Part shown: positions 1 to 9,121 of the stretch, piece after piece
How positions within the stretch are numbered: the first letter of the stretch is position 1
Layout of the letters: each line of letters starts with the position of its first letter
Made by a program: the position numbers and the translations under genes
Notes under the pieces: generated by a model
Databases searched by the model: none
Told to the model about the DNA's origin: nothing
What the model saw: only the letters and a program-made list of their open reading frames with translations
Assembly: GCA_963778525.1 (NCBI GenBank)
Contig: CAVZUJ010000004.1
Coordinates: 124,001-188,000, forward strand
Source of the DNA: Schlegelella_A sp963778525
Lineage (GTDB): Bacteria > Pseudomonadota > Gammaproteobacteria > Burkholderiales > Burkholderiaceae_C
Direction: 5' to 3'
Length of the DNA: 64,000 nucleotides

Positions 1-463
1 CGACCGCCTCGGCTCGCAGGGCACGGTCTGTGGCGGAGGCCGCTACGACGGCATGTTCGAACAGCTCGGCGGCAAGCCGACGGCTGCGGTCGGCTGGGGC
101 ATGGGCATCGAGCGCATGCTGCTGCTCCTCGAAGAGATTGGCGCCACGGCAGCGCAGGATTGCGCCGACGCCTACGCGATCGTTCCCGGCCCTGGGGCAC
201 TCGCCGCGGCGATGACCACCTGCGAAGGGCTTCGGGCGGCCGGACTCTCGGTGCTGATGCACGCGGCGGGCGCCGCCGGCTGGGGCAGCATGAAATCGCA
301 GTTCCGCAAGGCCGACGCCAGCGGTGCACGCTACGCCCTGGTCTTCGGCGACGATGAAGTCGCGCGTGGCGTGGTTGCCGTCAAGCCGCTGCGCGAGGCC
401 GGCGAGCAGCGGCTGGTGCCGCTTGCCGACGTCGCATCGTGGGCCTCGACCCTCGCCGCATAA
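1..463 (+). CDS. hisS: Histidyl-tRNA synthetase, C-terminal part (5' cut by window edge)
   Basis: Charges tRNA-His with histidine in the cytoplasm. The reading frame is already open at base 2 and the true start lies outside the window. Visible are the end of the class II catalytic core (TVCGGGRYDG, then motif 3 as GWGMGIERML with the conserved Arg) and a C-terminal anticodon-binding domain of about 100 residues. It is followed after 28 bases by a YfgM-like gene and then bamB and der, a standard proteobacterial order that supports the assignment. The stop is TAA at 461-463. Confidence 0.95.
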   Translation, partial: DRLGSQGTVCGGGRYDGMFEQLGGKPTAAVGWGMGIERMLLLLEEIGATAAQDCADAYAIVPGPGALAAAMTTCEGLRAAGLSVLMHAAGAAGWGSMKSQFRKADASGARYALVFGDDEVARGVVAVKPLREAGEQRLVPLADVASWASTLAA

Positions 464-491
464 TCAACGGTTTGCCCGCAACACCTTCGCC

Positions 492-1172
492 ATGGCCTCG
501 CATCTCGATCTCGAAGAACAAGAACAGCTCGACCAGCTCAAGGCATTCTGGAGCGAATACGGCAACCTCATCACGACGGTGCTCGTGCTTGTCGTCGGCG
601 CCTATCTCGCCTGGCTGGGCTGGAATGCCTGGCAGCGCGACCAGGGCGCGAAGGCGGGCTCGATGTACGACGAGCTCGATCGCGCCGTCCAGGCCGGCGA
701 CGCGGCCCGCGCCAACAGCATCTTCGGCGACATGAAGGATCGCTACCCGCGCACTGCCTTCAGCGGACAGGCCGGCTTGCTGGCCGCCAAGGCCGCGGCC
801 GACAAGGGGCAACTCGATGTCGCCCGCACCGACCTCGCCTGGGTCGCCGACAGCGCTTCGGAAAATGCCTATCGCGTCGTCGCGCGCCTGCGCATCTCCG
901 GGCTTTTGCTGGACGAAAAGAAATACGACGATGCGCTGAAGCAGCTCGACGGCATCGACGACGCCGAGTTCGCCGGCCTCGTCGCCGATCGGCGCGGCGA
1001 CATCCTGGCTGCGGCCGGCAAGATCGACGAGGCGAAGGTTGAATACCAGAAGGCCGTGGCCGCGATCGACAGCAAGGTCGACTACCGCCGCGTTGTCGAG
1101 GCCAAGCTCAACGTGCTCGGCACGACGACCTCCGCGGCGGCCCCGGCGAGCAGCGCGTCGGCGGTGAAATGA
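492..1172 (+). CDS. yfgM: YfgM-like inner-membrane TPR protein (ancillary SecYEG/BamB-associated factor)
   Basis: This 226-residue protein has a short cytoplasmic N-terminus beginning MASHLDLEEQEQLDQLK, one membrane helix at about residues 22-42 (VLVLVVGAYLAWLGW) and a periplasmic helical TPR-like domain ending in an Ala/Ser-rich tail. That is the layout of E. coli YfgM, a periplasmic chaperone-network factor that associates with SecYEG. ATG 492 is chosen because the family N-terminus starts there; upstream codons would overlap hisS. The stop overlaps the bamB start (ATGA at 1169-1172), which implies translational coupling. Family is certain; function is inferred from homologues. Confidence 0.88.
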   Translation: MASHLDLEEQEQLDQLKAFWSEYGNLITTVLVLVVGAYLAWLGWNAWQRDQGAKAGSMYDELDRAVQAGDAARANSIFGDMKDRYPRTAFSGQAGLLAAKAAADKGQLDVARTDLAWVADSASENAYRVVARLRISGLLLDEKKYDDALKQLDGIDDAEFAGLVADRRGDILAAAGKIDEAKVEYQKAVAAIDSKVDYRRVVEAKLNVLGTTTSAAAPASSASAVK

Positions 1173-2344
1173 CATCGGGCGCAAGCGGCGCAGCGGGCAG
1201 CCAGCTCGTACAGCGCGGGGCGCGCCGCCTCGGCCTGGCGCTTGCGGTCCTGACGCTCGCGGCCTGGCTCGGTGGCTGCGCCCTGTGGGCACCCGACAAG
1301 CCCAAGCCGAAGCCGCTCGAGCCCATCGCCGCGCCGATCAGCGTCAAGCAGGTCTGGAACCAGAGCATCGGCGCGGTGCCTTTTTCGCTGACGATGGCCG
1401 TCAACGGCGGTACCGTCACCGCCGCCTCGGGCGCGGGCGACGTGCTGGCCGTCGAGGCGGCGAGCGGCAAGGTGCTCTGGCGCGCCAATGTCGGCGCCAA
1501 CCTGTCGGCCGGCGTCGGCAGCGATGGCCGGTTCTCGGCCGTCGTCACCCGCGACGGCGAGCTCGTGCTTCTCGAGGCCGGCGCGGTCAAATGGCGCAAG
1601 TCCCTGGGCGTGCGCGTCGCGACGGCGCCACTGGTCGCCGGCCAGCGCGTCTTCGTGCTCGGCGTCGACCGCGACGTGCAGGTCTTCGACGCCGAGGACG
1701 GCAGCAGGATCTGGCAGCTGCAGCGGCCGGGCGAAGCGTTGACGCTGAACTACTCGGGCGTCATCACCGCGTTCAAGAACACACTGCTGGTCGGGCAAGG
1801 GCCGCGCCTGGCGGCCGTCGACCCGGTCTCCTCGGTGGTGCGCTGGGAAGTGCCGATCGGCTCGCCGCGCGGCGCCAACGAGGTCGAGCGACTGGCCGAC
1901 CTGATCGGCCCGGTGCTGCGCAGCGGCGATCTCGTCTGTGCGCGCTCCTTCCAGGCGGCGGTTGGCTGCGTCGACGCCGAGCACGGCAAGATCGCCTGGG
2001 CCAAGACGGTGGGCGGCAACGACGCAATCGGCGGCGACGCCGAGCTGATATTCGGCGCCGACGCCTCGGACCGGGCGACAGCGTGGAAGACCGCGACCGG
2101 CGACGTGGTCTGGACCTCCGAAGCGCTGATGTTTCACGGTCTCGGCGCGCCCGCCGCGGTCGGCTCGTCGGTGGTCTTCGGCGACGAGCAGGGCACGCTG
2201 CACTGGCTCTCGCGCGCCAAGGGCGAGGCGCAGCTGCGCTTGAGCACCGATGGCAGCGCACTCGCCATCCCGCCGGTGGTCGTCGGCGGCGTCCTCATCG
2301 TGGTAACGCGATCCGGGGGAATGTTCGCGTTCAGGCCGGCCTGA
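1169..2344 (+). CDS. bamB: Outer-membrane assembly lipoprotein BamB
   Basis: BamB is the beta-propeller lipoprotein of the BAM complex that assists outer-membrane protein insertion. The 391-residue product has a lipoprotein signal with lipobox LGGC about 30-35 residues in (LTLAAWLGGCALWAPD), followed by repeated PQQ-like blades (ASGKVLWRANVGANLS, VSSVVRWEVPIG, EHGKIAWAKTVGG, ATGDVVWTSEAL). The length matches the family. It overlaps yfgM by 4 bases and is followed one base later by der, so it belongs to the same transcription unit. The substrate BamA lies in the same window at 26348. Confidence 0.95.
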   Translation: MTSGASGAAGSQLVQRGARRLGLALAVLTLAAWLGGCALWAPDKPKPKPLEPIAAPISVKQVWNQSIGAVPFSLTMAVNGGTVTAASGAGDVLAVEAASGKVLWRANVGANLSAGVGSDGRFSAVVTRDGELVLLEAGAVKWRKSLGVRVATAPLVAGQRVFVLGVDRDVQVFDAEDGSRIWQLQRPGEALTLNYSGVITAFKNTLLVGQGPRLAAVDPVSSVVRWEVPIGSPRGANEVERLADLIGPVLRSGDLVCARSFQAAVGCVDAEHGKIAWAKTVGGNDAIGGDAELIFGADASDRATAWKTATGDVVWTSEALMFHGLGAPAAVGSSVVFGDEQGTLHWLSRAKGEAQLRLSTDGSALAIPPVVVGGVLIVVTRSGGMFAFRPA

Positions 2345-2345
2345 C

Positions 2346-3705
2346 ATGAAGCCTGTCATCGCCATCGTCGGCCGGCCGAATGTCGGCAAGTCGACGCTGT
2401 TCAATCGGCTGACGAAGACGCGCAACGCCATCGTGGCCGACTACGCCGGCCTGACCCGGGACCGGCACTACGGCGACGCGCGCATCGGCGAGCGCGAGTT
2501 CATCGTCATCGATACCGGCGGCTTCGAGCCCGAGAACCCGACCGGCATCGTCCGCGAGATGGCCAAGCAGACGCGCCAGGCGGTGGCCGAAGCCGATGCG
2601 GTGATCTTCGTCGTCGACGTGCGCGCCGGCGTCTCGGCCCATGACCACGACATCGCGCGCTACCTGCGCAGCGCCGGCAAGAAGGTGCTGCTGGCGGTGA
2701 ACAAGGCCGAGGGCATGGCCGACTCGCCGCACCTGGCGGAGTTTCACGAGCTCGGCCTCGGCGACCCGCTGGCAGTCTCGGCCGCGCACGGCCAGGGCAT
2801 CGGCGATCTTGCCGAGGCGGCGCTTGCCGTGGCGCTGGGCGACGAGGCCGGCGAAAACAGCGACGCCGAGCCGATGTCGCCCGACGAGGCCGACCTTGCG
2901 ATCCGGCTGGCGGTGGCCGGCCGTCCGAACGTCGGCAAGTCGACCTTGATCAATGCCTGGCTCGGCGAAGAGCGGCTCGTCGCCTTCGACCAGCCGGGCA
3001 CGACGCGCGACGCCATCGTCGTGCCCTTCGAGCGCGCCGGGACGCGCTTCGACCTCATCGACACGGCGGGGCTTGCGCCGTCGCGGCAAGGTCTTCGAGG
3101 CGGTGGAGAAGTTCTCGGTCGTGAAGACACTGCAGGCCATCGCCGAAGCCAACGTCGTGCTGCTGCTTCTCGATGCGACGCAAGGCGTGACCGACCAGGA
3201 TGCGCACATCGCCGGCTACATCCTCGAGAGCGGGCGCGCCGTCGTCGTCGCAGTCAACAAGTGGGACGCGGTCGACGGCTACCAGAAGGAGCAGCTCGAG
3301 CGCTCGATCGCGCAGCGCCTGCCGTTCCTCAAGTTCGCGCCGGTGCTGACGATCTCGGCGGTGCGTCGGCAGGGCTTCGCGCCGGTCTGGAAGGCGATCG
3401 CCGATGCCCGTGCCTCGGCGACACGCAAGATGTCGACGCCGGTCCTCACCCGCCTGCTGCTCGAGGCCGTGCAGCACCAGAGTCCGAAGCGGGCCGGCGC
3501 CTTTCGGCCCAAGCTGCGCTATGCGCACCAGGGCGGCATGAATCCGCCGGTCGTCGTCGTGCACGGCAACTCGCTCGAGCACGTCACCGATTCGTACAAG
3601 CGCTATCTCGAAGGCCGGATCCGAGCCCATTTCAAGCTCACCGGCACGCCGCTGCGCATCGAGATGCGGTCGTCGAAGAATCCGTTCGTCGAACGTCGTT
3701 CATGA
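2346..3705 (+). CDS. der: GTPase Der (EngA), tandem G domains; frame interrupted by +1 indel
   Basis: Der is an essential double GTPase for 50S subunit maturation. G domain 1 (GRPNVGKS, DTGGF, NKAE) and G domain 2 (GRPNVGKS, DTAGL) are read in one frame until about 3073. The rest (RRRGKVFEAVEKFSVVKTLQA, NKWD, then the C-terminal KH-like domain with RYAHQGGMNPP and SYKRYLEGRI) continues in the next frame. One surplus T in the TT pair at 3073-3074 explains the shift; removing it gives a normal 452-residue Der with DTAGLRRRGKV intact. Because der is essential, an assembly error is more likely than a lesion. Confidence 0.93.
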
Positions 3706-3783
3706 GGCATGGCCTTACAACCTGTCGGCTGGGAAACCCTGTGCTAAGGTGGCTCGCTCCAGAACACATCACGGAGTTTCAAC

Positions 3784-4029
3784 GTGAGCAACAAAGGGCA
3801 GCTCTTACAAGACCCCTTCCTGAATCTGCTGCGCAAGGAGCACGTTCCGGTTTCCATCTATCTCGTCAACGGGATCAAGCTGCAGGGACACATCGAGTCG
3901 TTCGATCAGTACGTCGTCCTGCTGCGCAACACCGTCACGCAAATGGTCTACAAGCACGCCATCTCCACCGTCGTGCCCGGCCGTGCGGTGAATTTCCAGG
4001 CCGCACCGGAATCCGCCGAGCAGCCTTGA
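3784..4029 (+). CDS. hfq: RNA chaperone Hfq
   Basis: Hfq is the hexameric Sm-like RNA chaperone that pairs small RNAs with mRNAs. The 81-residue protein has both Sm motifs (VNGIKLQGHIESFDQYVVLL, and YKHAISTVVPGR with the KH dipeptide) and a short acidic tail. The start is GTG 3784, preceded at 7 bases by GGAG (3773-3776). The 78-base gap after der holds a weak extended -10-like TGCTAAGGT at 3742-3750, so hfq may have its own promoter; no convincing -35 was seen. Followed by hflX, the usual partner. Confidence 0.97.
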   Translation: MSNKGQLLQDPFLNLLRKEHVPVSIYLVNGIKLQGHIESFDQYVVLLRNTVTQMVYKHAISTVVPGRAVNFQAAPESAEQP

Positions 4030-4060
4030 GGCGGCGCTGGTCTCGCGCCTGGACGCTGGC

Positions 4061-5318
4061 TTGAGCACCGGTTCGTCTGTGCCGGGCGCGCCGGCGCGCG
4101 CCATCCTGGTCGGCGTCGATTTCGGCGGCAAGGGATTCTTCGACGCGTCGCTCGACGAACTGGCACTGCTCGCCGAGTCGGCCGGCGATGTGGCGGTGGC
4201 GCGGGTCATCGCCCGGCGCAAGGCGCCTGATCCGGCCTTCTTCGTCGGTTCGGGCAAGGCCGACGAGCTGCGGGAGCTGGTGCAGCTGCACCAGGCCGAG
4301 GCCGTGGTCTTCGATCAGGCGCTGTCACCTGCTCAGCAGCGCAATCTCGAAAAGCATCTCGGGGTCGCGGTGGCCGACCGGACCATGCTGATCCTCGAGA
4401 TCTTCGGCGAGCGGGCGCGCAGCCACGAAGGCAAGCTGCAGGTCGAGCTGGCTCGCCTGCAATATCTCTCGACGCGACTGGTGCGGCGCTGGAGCCACCT
4501 GGAGCGCCAGCGCGGCGGCATCGGCAACCGCGGCGGGCCCGGCGAGGCCCAGATCGAGCTCGACCGGCGAATGATCGGCGAGCGCATCAAGGGCATCAAG
4601 AAGCAGCTCGAGAAGGTCAAGCGCCAGCGCCATACGCAGCGGCGCGCACGCGAGCGGAACGAGACTTTCCGGGTCTCGCTGGTCGGCTACACCAATGCCG
4701 GCAAGTCGACGCTCTTCAACGCGCTCGTCAACGCCGAGGCCTATGCGGCCGACCAGCTCTTCGCGACGCTCGACACCACGACGCGCCAGCTGCACCTGGA
4801 GGGGGCAGGGCGGGGTGTCGCGCTGTCGGACACCGTCGGCTTCATCCGCGAGCTGCCGCATACCCTGATCGAGGCGTTCCAGGCGACGCTGCAGGAAGCT
4901 GCAGACGCCCATCTGCTGCTGCACGTTGTCGATGGGGCCAGCCCGGAGCTCGCCGAGCAGATGCTCGAGGTCGAACGAGTGCTCGGCGACATCGGCGCCG
5001 GCGAGGTGGCGCAGATCGTCGTGTTCAACAAGCTCGACAGGCTGGCCGATATCGAACGGCCGCGCGGTCTCGTCGACAGCGTCGAGCTGGCGGGCGGCCG
5101 CCGGGTAGCCGCGCGTTTTCGTGAGCGCGCGCACTGGCGAAGGACTGGACGCGCTGCGCGCGCAGATCCTGGCCTCGACCCTGCGTGAAATGCCCGAGCC
5201 GGCCTCCTTGAATGCGGCGCCGGCAGCCGCAGATGACGACATTGCCGCAGCGGCGACGGATTTCGATGAGAGCGAAGGCGAGGACCTTCGCGACGGCACC
5301 TATCATTCGCACGCCTGA
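4061..5318 (+). CDS. hflX: Ribosome-associated GTPase HflX; frame interrupted by +1 indel
   Basis: HflX is a GTPase that binds and splits stalled or heat-damaged 50S/70S ribosomes. Visible are the N-terminal HflX domain (FFVGSGKADEL), a coiled linker, and a G domain with GYTNAGKST, DTVGFIRELP and NKLD. The expected G5 region VSARTGEGLDALR lies in the next frame from 5121. One extra base in GCGCG at 5111-5115 accounts for this; removal gives RVAAVFVSARTGEG and a 418-residue product ending at 5318. TTG 4061 is taken as start because it gives the family-length N-terminus. Sits between hfq and hflK, as is typical. Confidence 0.92.
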
Positions 5319-5360
5319 GGCGCGGTGCCGATTGCGCCGCTCCGGACTACAAGAGTCTTC

Positions 5361-6701
5361 ATGACCCCAGCCCCGTCCCTTTCCAAATCCGCATTCACCG
5401 AGCGCTTTTCCGCTGTCGGCAAGGCTGCCTCCGCCCTGGTGGCGGCGGTGCTCGCGCGGTTCTTCAGACGAGCCGCCACGGCCGGGCCCGACGGCCCGCT
5501 GCTGGCGCAGAACGGCCGCGGCGACGGCCCGCCCGATCTCGACGAGCTGTGGCGTGACTTCAATCGCAAGCTGAGCGGCCTGTTCGGCCGGGGCGGCGGC
5601 CCGCGCGGCAACGGCGGCAGTGACCCGAACGGCGGCCCCAGCTTTCAACCCAACCTGAAGAGTGCCGGCGTCGGCGCGGCACTGATCGGCGGCGTGATTG
5701 TCCTGATCTGGCTTGGCAGCGGCGTCTTCATCGTCCAGGAAGGCCAGCAAGCGGTGGTCACCTCGTTCGGCCGCTACAGCCATACCGTCGACGCCGGCTT
5801 CCAGTGGCGCCTGCCTTATCCCTTCCAGGCCCATGAAACGGTCAACGTGACGCAGTTGCGCACCAAGGAGATCGGCCGCAACTCGGTCAGCCAGGCCACC
5901 GGCCTGCGCGATTCCTCGATGCTGACGCAGGATGAAAACATCATCGACATCCGCTTCACGGTCCAGTACCGGATCAAGGACGCGCGCGAATTCCTGTTCG
6001 AGAACCGCGATCCCGAGGATGCGGTGACGCTGGCCGCCGAATCGGCGGTGCGGGAGATCGTCGGCCGCAGCAAGATCGATTCGGTGCTGTACGAGCAGCG
6101 CGATGCCATCTCCTCGGATCTGGCCCGCTCGGTGCAGTCGCAGCTCGATCGTCTGAAGACCGGCATCGTCGTCGTCAACGTCAACGTCCAGAGCGTGCAG
6201 CCGCCCGAGCAGGTGCAGGCGGCCTTCGAAGACACCCTGAAGGCCGGCCAGGATGGCGACCGCCTGAAGAAGGAAGCGTTGGCGTATGCCAGTGCCGAAA
6301 TCCCGAAGGCGCAGGGTACGGCGTCGCGCCTCAGCCAGGAGGCCCAGGGCTACAAGGCCCGCGTCGTCGACCAGGCCGAGGGCGACTCGGAGCGTTTCTC
6401 CCGTCAGCTGGCTGAATACCAGAAGGCACCGCAAGTGACACGCGATCGCCTCTACATCGACACCATGTCACAGGTCTACCAGAACGTCACCAAGGTCATG
6501 ATCGACGCGCGCAGCAACGCCAGCCTGCTGTCGCTGCCGCTCGACAAGCTGCTGCAGCAGGCGGCGGCAGGCTCGGTGCCGGCTGCCGGCGCCACCGCGA
6601 CGCCTCCAGGCGTGGCCGCGGTCGACCCGCCCACGGCCTCGGGCACGATCGACGTGCGCTCGCGCGATGGCGGCCGAAGCCGCGACCGCGAAACCCGCTA
6701 G
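5361..6701 (+). CDS. hflK: HflK subunit of the HflKC membrane complex (SPFH family)
   Basis: HflK and HflC form a periplasm-facing SPFH cage around the FtsH protease. From ATG 5361 the protein has 446 residues: a Gly-rich cytoplasmic N-terminus containing GPPDLDELWRDFNRKL, one membrane helix at about residues 104-125, an SPFH domain starting FIVQEGQQAVVTSFGRY, a coiled coil, and a Pro/Ala-rich tail. The segment before PPDLDELW is longer than in E. coli HflK and holds a mildly hydrophobic stretch (ASALVAAVLARFF). An in-frame GTG at 5325 would lengthen it further and is less likely. hflC follows 9 bases later. Confidence 0.95.
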   Translation: MTPAPSLSKSAFTERFSAVGKAASALVAAVLARFFRRAATAGPDGPLLAQNGRGDGPPDLDELWRDFNRKLSGLFGRGGGPRGNGGSDPNGGPSFQPNLKSAGVGAALIGGVIVLIWLGSGVFIVQEGQQAVVTSFGRYSHTVDAGFQWRLPYPFQAHETVNVTQLRTKEIGRNSVSQATGLRDSSMLTQDENIIDIRFTVQYRIKDAREFLFENRDPEDAVTLAAESAVREIVGRSKIDSVLYEQRDAISSDLARSVQSQLDRLKTGIVVVNVNVQSVQPPEQVQAAFEDTLKAGQDGDRLKKEALAYASAEIPKAQGTASRLSQEAQGYKARVVDQAEGDSERFSRQLAEYQKAPQVTRDRLYIDTMSQVYQNVTKVMIDARSNASLLSLPLDKLLQQAAAGSVPAAGATATPPGVAAVDPPTASGTIDVRSRDGGRSRDRETR

Positions 6702-6710
6702 GACGCCGCC

Positions 6711-7604
6711 ATGAATCGCATCGGCTTGATCGTCGGCGGCTTGCTGCTCCTGCTCCTGATCGCGTCATCGACGCTGTTCATCGTCGACCAGCGCCAGGTC
6801 GCCGTCATCTATGAATTCGGCCAGATCAAGGAAGTGATCACCGAGCCCGGCCTCAAGGTCAAGCTGCCGCCGCCGTTCCAGAACGTGGGCTTTCTCGATC
6901 GCCGGATCCAGACGCTCGACAGCCCGGAAACGCGCCCCATCTTCACCGCCGAAAAGAAGAGCCTGGTGATCGACTGGCTCGTCAAATGGCGGGTCAACGA
7001 CCCGCGCCAGTTCATCCGCAACAACGGGGTCGACATCCGCAACCTCGAGGCGCGCCTGTCGCCGATCGTGCATGCCGCCTTCAACGAAGAGGTGACGAAG
7101 CGCACCGTCGGCGAGGTGCTGTCGAGCGCGCGCGACAAGGTCATGCTCGACGTGCGGTCCCGGCTCGCCGACGACGCCAAGTCGTTCGGCATCGAGATCC
7201 TCGACGTCCGGATCAAGCGCGTCGACTTCGTCGCCAACATCACCGAGTCGATCTACAGCCGGATGCGCTCCGAGCGCCAGCAAGTCGCCAACCAGCTGCG
7301 CGCCACCGGCGCGGCCGAGGGCGAGAAGATCCGTGCCGATGCCGATCGGCAGCGCGAGGTGATCGTGGCCGAAGCCTATCGCGAGGCGCAGAAGATCAAG
7401 GGCGAGGGCGACGCCAAGGCCTCGGCGATCTTTGCCGATTCCTTCGGCAAGGATCCGCAATTCGCCCAGTTCTATCGCAGCCTCGAAGCCTATCGCTCGA
7501 GCTTTCGAAGCAAGAACGACCTGATGATCGTCGACCCGAGCAGCGACTTCTTCAAGGCGATGCGCAGCTCGGGAGCGGCGCCCGCCGCGCCGGCCAGGAA
7601 GTAG
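6711..7604 (+). CDS. hflC: HflC subunit of the HflKC membrane complex
   Basis: HflC is the partner of HflK in the FtsH-modulating complex. The 297-residue protein has an N-terminal membrane anchor (GLIVGGLLLLLLIASSTLFIV), the SPFH domain (VDQRQVAVIYEFGQIKEV, ADDAKSFGIEILDVRIKRVD), and an Ala/Glu-rich coiled coil (AEGEKIRADADRQREVIVAE) followed by the conserved SSDFFKAM near the C-terminus. Length and motif order are normal. It is tightly spaced with hflK and with the DUF2065 gene downstream. Confidence 0.96.
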   Translation: MNRIGLIVGGLLLLLLIASSTLFIVDQRQVAVIYEFGQIKEVITEPGLKVKLPPPFQNVGFLDRRIQTLDSPETRPIFTAEKKSLVIDWLVKWRVNDPRQFIRNNGVDIRNLEARLSPIVHAAFNEEVTKRTVGEVLSSARDKVMLDVRSRLADDAKSFGIEILDVRIKRVDFVANITESIYSRMRSERQQVANQLRATGAAEGEKIRADADRQREVIVAEAYREAQKIKGEGDAKASAIFADSFGKDPQFAQFYRSLEAYRSSFRSKNDLMIVDPSSDFFKAMRSSGAAPAAPARK

Positions 7605-7607
7605 CTT

Positions 7608-7811
7608 TTGGTCGAGGTCGGTTTCTGGGACATCGCCATGAGCGCCTGCGCGCTGATGCTTGTCGCCGAAGGTCTGCTGCCGTTTCTCAGCCCACCCCTG
7701 TGGCGGCGCATCTTCGAGAAGGCGACGCAGATGAGCGACGGCCAGATCCGCTTTCTCGGGCTTTTGAGCATGCTTGCGGGTCTGGCCATGCTCTTCGTGT
7801 TCTGGTCGTGA
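7608..7811 (+). CDS. DUF2065 (YjeT-like) small membrane protein
   Basis: A 67-residue protein with two hydrophobic helices (ACALMLVAEGLLPFL and FLGLLSMLAGLAMLFVFW) separated by a basic loop with PPLWRRIFEKATQMSD. That is the DUF2065/YjeT pattern, and homologues commonly sit between hflC and purA or hisZ. TTG 7608, 3 bases after the hflC stop with AGGAAG upstream, gives family length; ATG 7638 would remove the first ten residues. Molecular function is unknown. Confidence 0.8.
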   Translation: MVEVGFWDIAMSACALMLVAEGLLPFLSPPLWRRIFEKATQMSDGQIRFLGLLSMLAGLAMLFVFWS

Positions 7812-7874
7812 ACTGCTCTTCGCCAACGCGGCGCTCGGCGGCGCCTGTGGCTGCTGCGGCGGCCGGCGGCCCCG

Positions 7875-7880
7875 TACAAT
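7875..7880 (+). promoter_or_regulatory. Candidate -10 element for hisZ-purA
   Basis: TACAAT matches the -10 consensus at five of six positions and lies 29 bases before the hisZ ATG in the 97-base gap after the DUF2065 gene. No good -35 box was found 16-18 bases upstream, so this is a weak call. Confidence 0.35.
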
Positions 7881-7908
7881 TCGCGTTTTAATAAGCGGCG
7901 CTTTTCGA

Positions 7909-9078
7909 ATGTCTTCTGCCTGGCTCTTGCCGGAGCACATCGCCGACGTCTTGCCCGCGCAGGCCCGCCAGGTCGAAATGCTTCGACGCGGCCTGCTCGA
8001 CGCCGCGGAGCGATTCGGTTTCGAGCTCGTCATTCCGCCGATGCTCGAGCACATCGAGTCGCTCCTGTCCGGCACCGGCCATGCCCTCGACCTGCAGACC
8101 TTCAAGCTGATCGACCAGCTCAGCGGACGCACGCTCGGCATCCGCGCCGACAGCACGCCGCAGGTGGCGCGCATCGATGCCCACCTGCTCAACCGCAAGG
8201 GCGTGGCGAGGCTGTGCTACTGCGGTCCGGTGCTGCACACGCGCGCGACCGGCAGCGGCTCGACGCGCGAGCTGCTGCAGTTCGGCGCCGAGCTCTACGG
8301 CCACGCCGGCCTCGAGGCCGACCTGGAGATCATGGATCTGGCCCTGCAATGCCTGGGTGTCGCGGGTCTGGGCCGTGTCGTCATCGACCTGGCCGACGCG
8401 CGCATCGTGCGCGCCGTCCTGGCTGGCGTGCCGGTCGACGTCGCTCGTCTCGAGGCCGTGCATGCGGCGCTTGCCGCCAAGGATGCGGCCGAGCTGCGCT
8501 CGGTGGCACATGACTTTCCGGCCGAAGCCCGGCGCGGACTGGAAGCCCTTGTGACTCTCTATGGCGATGCAAGCGTGCTCGACGCGGCCCGCCGAGCCCT
8601 GCCGGAACGGCCGGCGATTGCGGTGGCGCTCGGCGAGTTGAAGCAGCTCGCGGACGACGCCAGGAAATCGCACCCCGACGTTCGTGTCGGCTTCGATCTG
8701 GCCGACTCCAGCGGCTATGCCTACTACAGCGGCGCGCGCTTCGCGGTCTATGCCGAAGGCGCGAGCGATGCGATTGCGCGCGGCGGCCGCTACGACGAGG
8801 TTGGCGCGGTCTTCGGGCGCACCCGCCCGGCCGTCGGCTTCAGCCTCGACGTCAAGGCGCTCGCAATGCTCGCGCCCGCAGCGGCGCCGAAGACGGCGAT
8901 CCTGGCGCCCTGGTCTGACGATCCGCGCTTGCGCGAGGCCATCAGCGCCTTGCGCGCGCGCGGCGAAGTCGTCGTGCGCGAGGAATCGGCCGCCCAGGCC
9001 GATGAGACGGGTTTCAGATTCGACCGCGCCCTGATCGCCAATCGAGGTCACTGGACGGTTCAGGAGCGCAAGCAATGA
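7909..9078 (+). CDS. hisZ: ATP phosphoribosyltransferase regulatory subunit HisZ
   Basis: HisZ is a catalytically dead HisRS paralogue that activates the short form of HisG in the first step of histidine synthesis. The 389-residue protein keeps class II synthetase folds (LPEHIADVLPAQARQVEMLR, TLGIRADSTPQVARI, GSTRELLQFGAELYG, YYSGARFAVYAEG, GGRYDEVG) but ends without the HisRS anticodon-binding domain. ATG 7909 gives the family start MSSAWLLPEHIADVLP. It implies a short HisG elsewhere in the genome. Followed closely by purA, the usual betaproteobacterial pair. Confidence 0.93.
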   Translation: MSSAWLLPEHIADVLPAQARQVEMLRRGLLDAAERFGFELVIPPMLEHIESLLSGTGHALDLQTFKLIDQLSGRTLGIRADSTPQVARIDAHLLNRKGVARLCYCGPVLHTRATGSGSTRELLQFGAELYGHAGLEADLEIMDLALQCLGVAGLGRVVIDLADARIVRAVLAGVPVDVARLEAVHAALAAKDAAELRSVAHDFPAEARRGLEALVTLYGDASVLDAARRALPERPAIAVALGELKQLADDARKSHPDVRVGFDLADSSGYAYYSGARFAVYAEGASDAIARGGRYDEVGAVFGRTRPAVGFSLDVKALAMLAPAAAPKTAILAPWSDDPRLREAISALRARGEVVVREESAAQADETGFRFDRALIANRGHWTVQERKQ

Positions 9079-9121
9079 CGTCGATCATCCGGGCTCGCGA
9101 CGATTTGTCATGGGCAAGCAC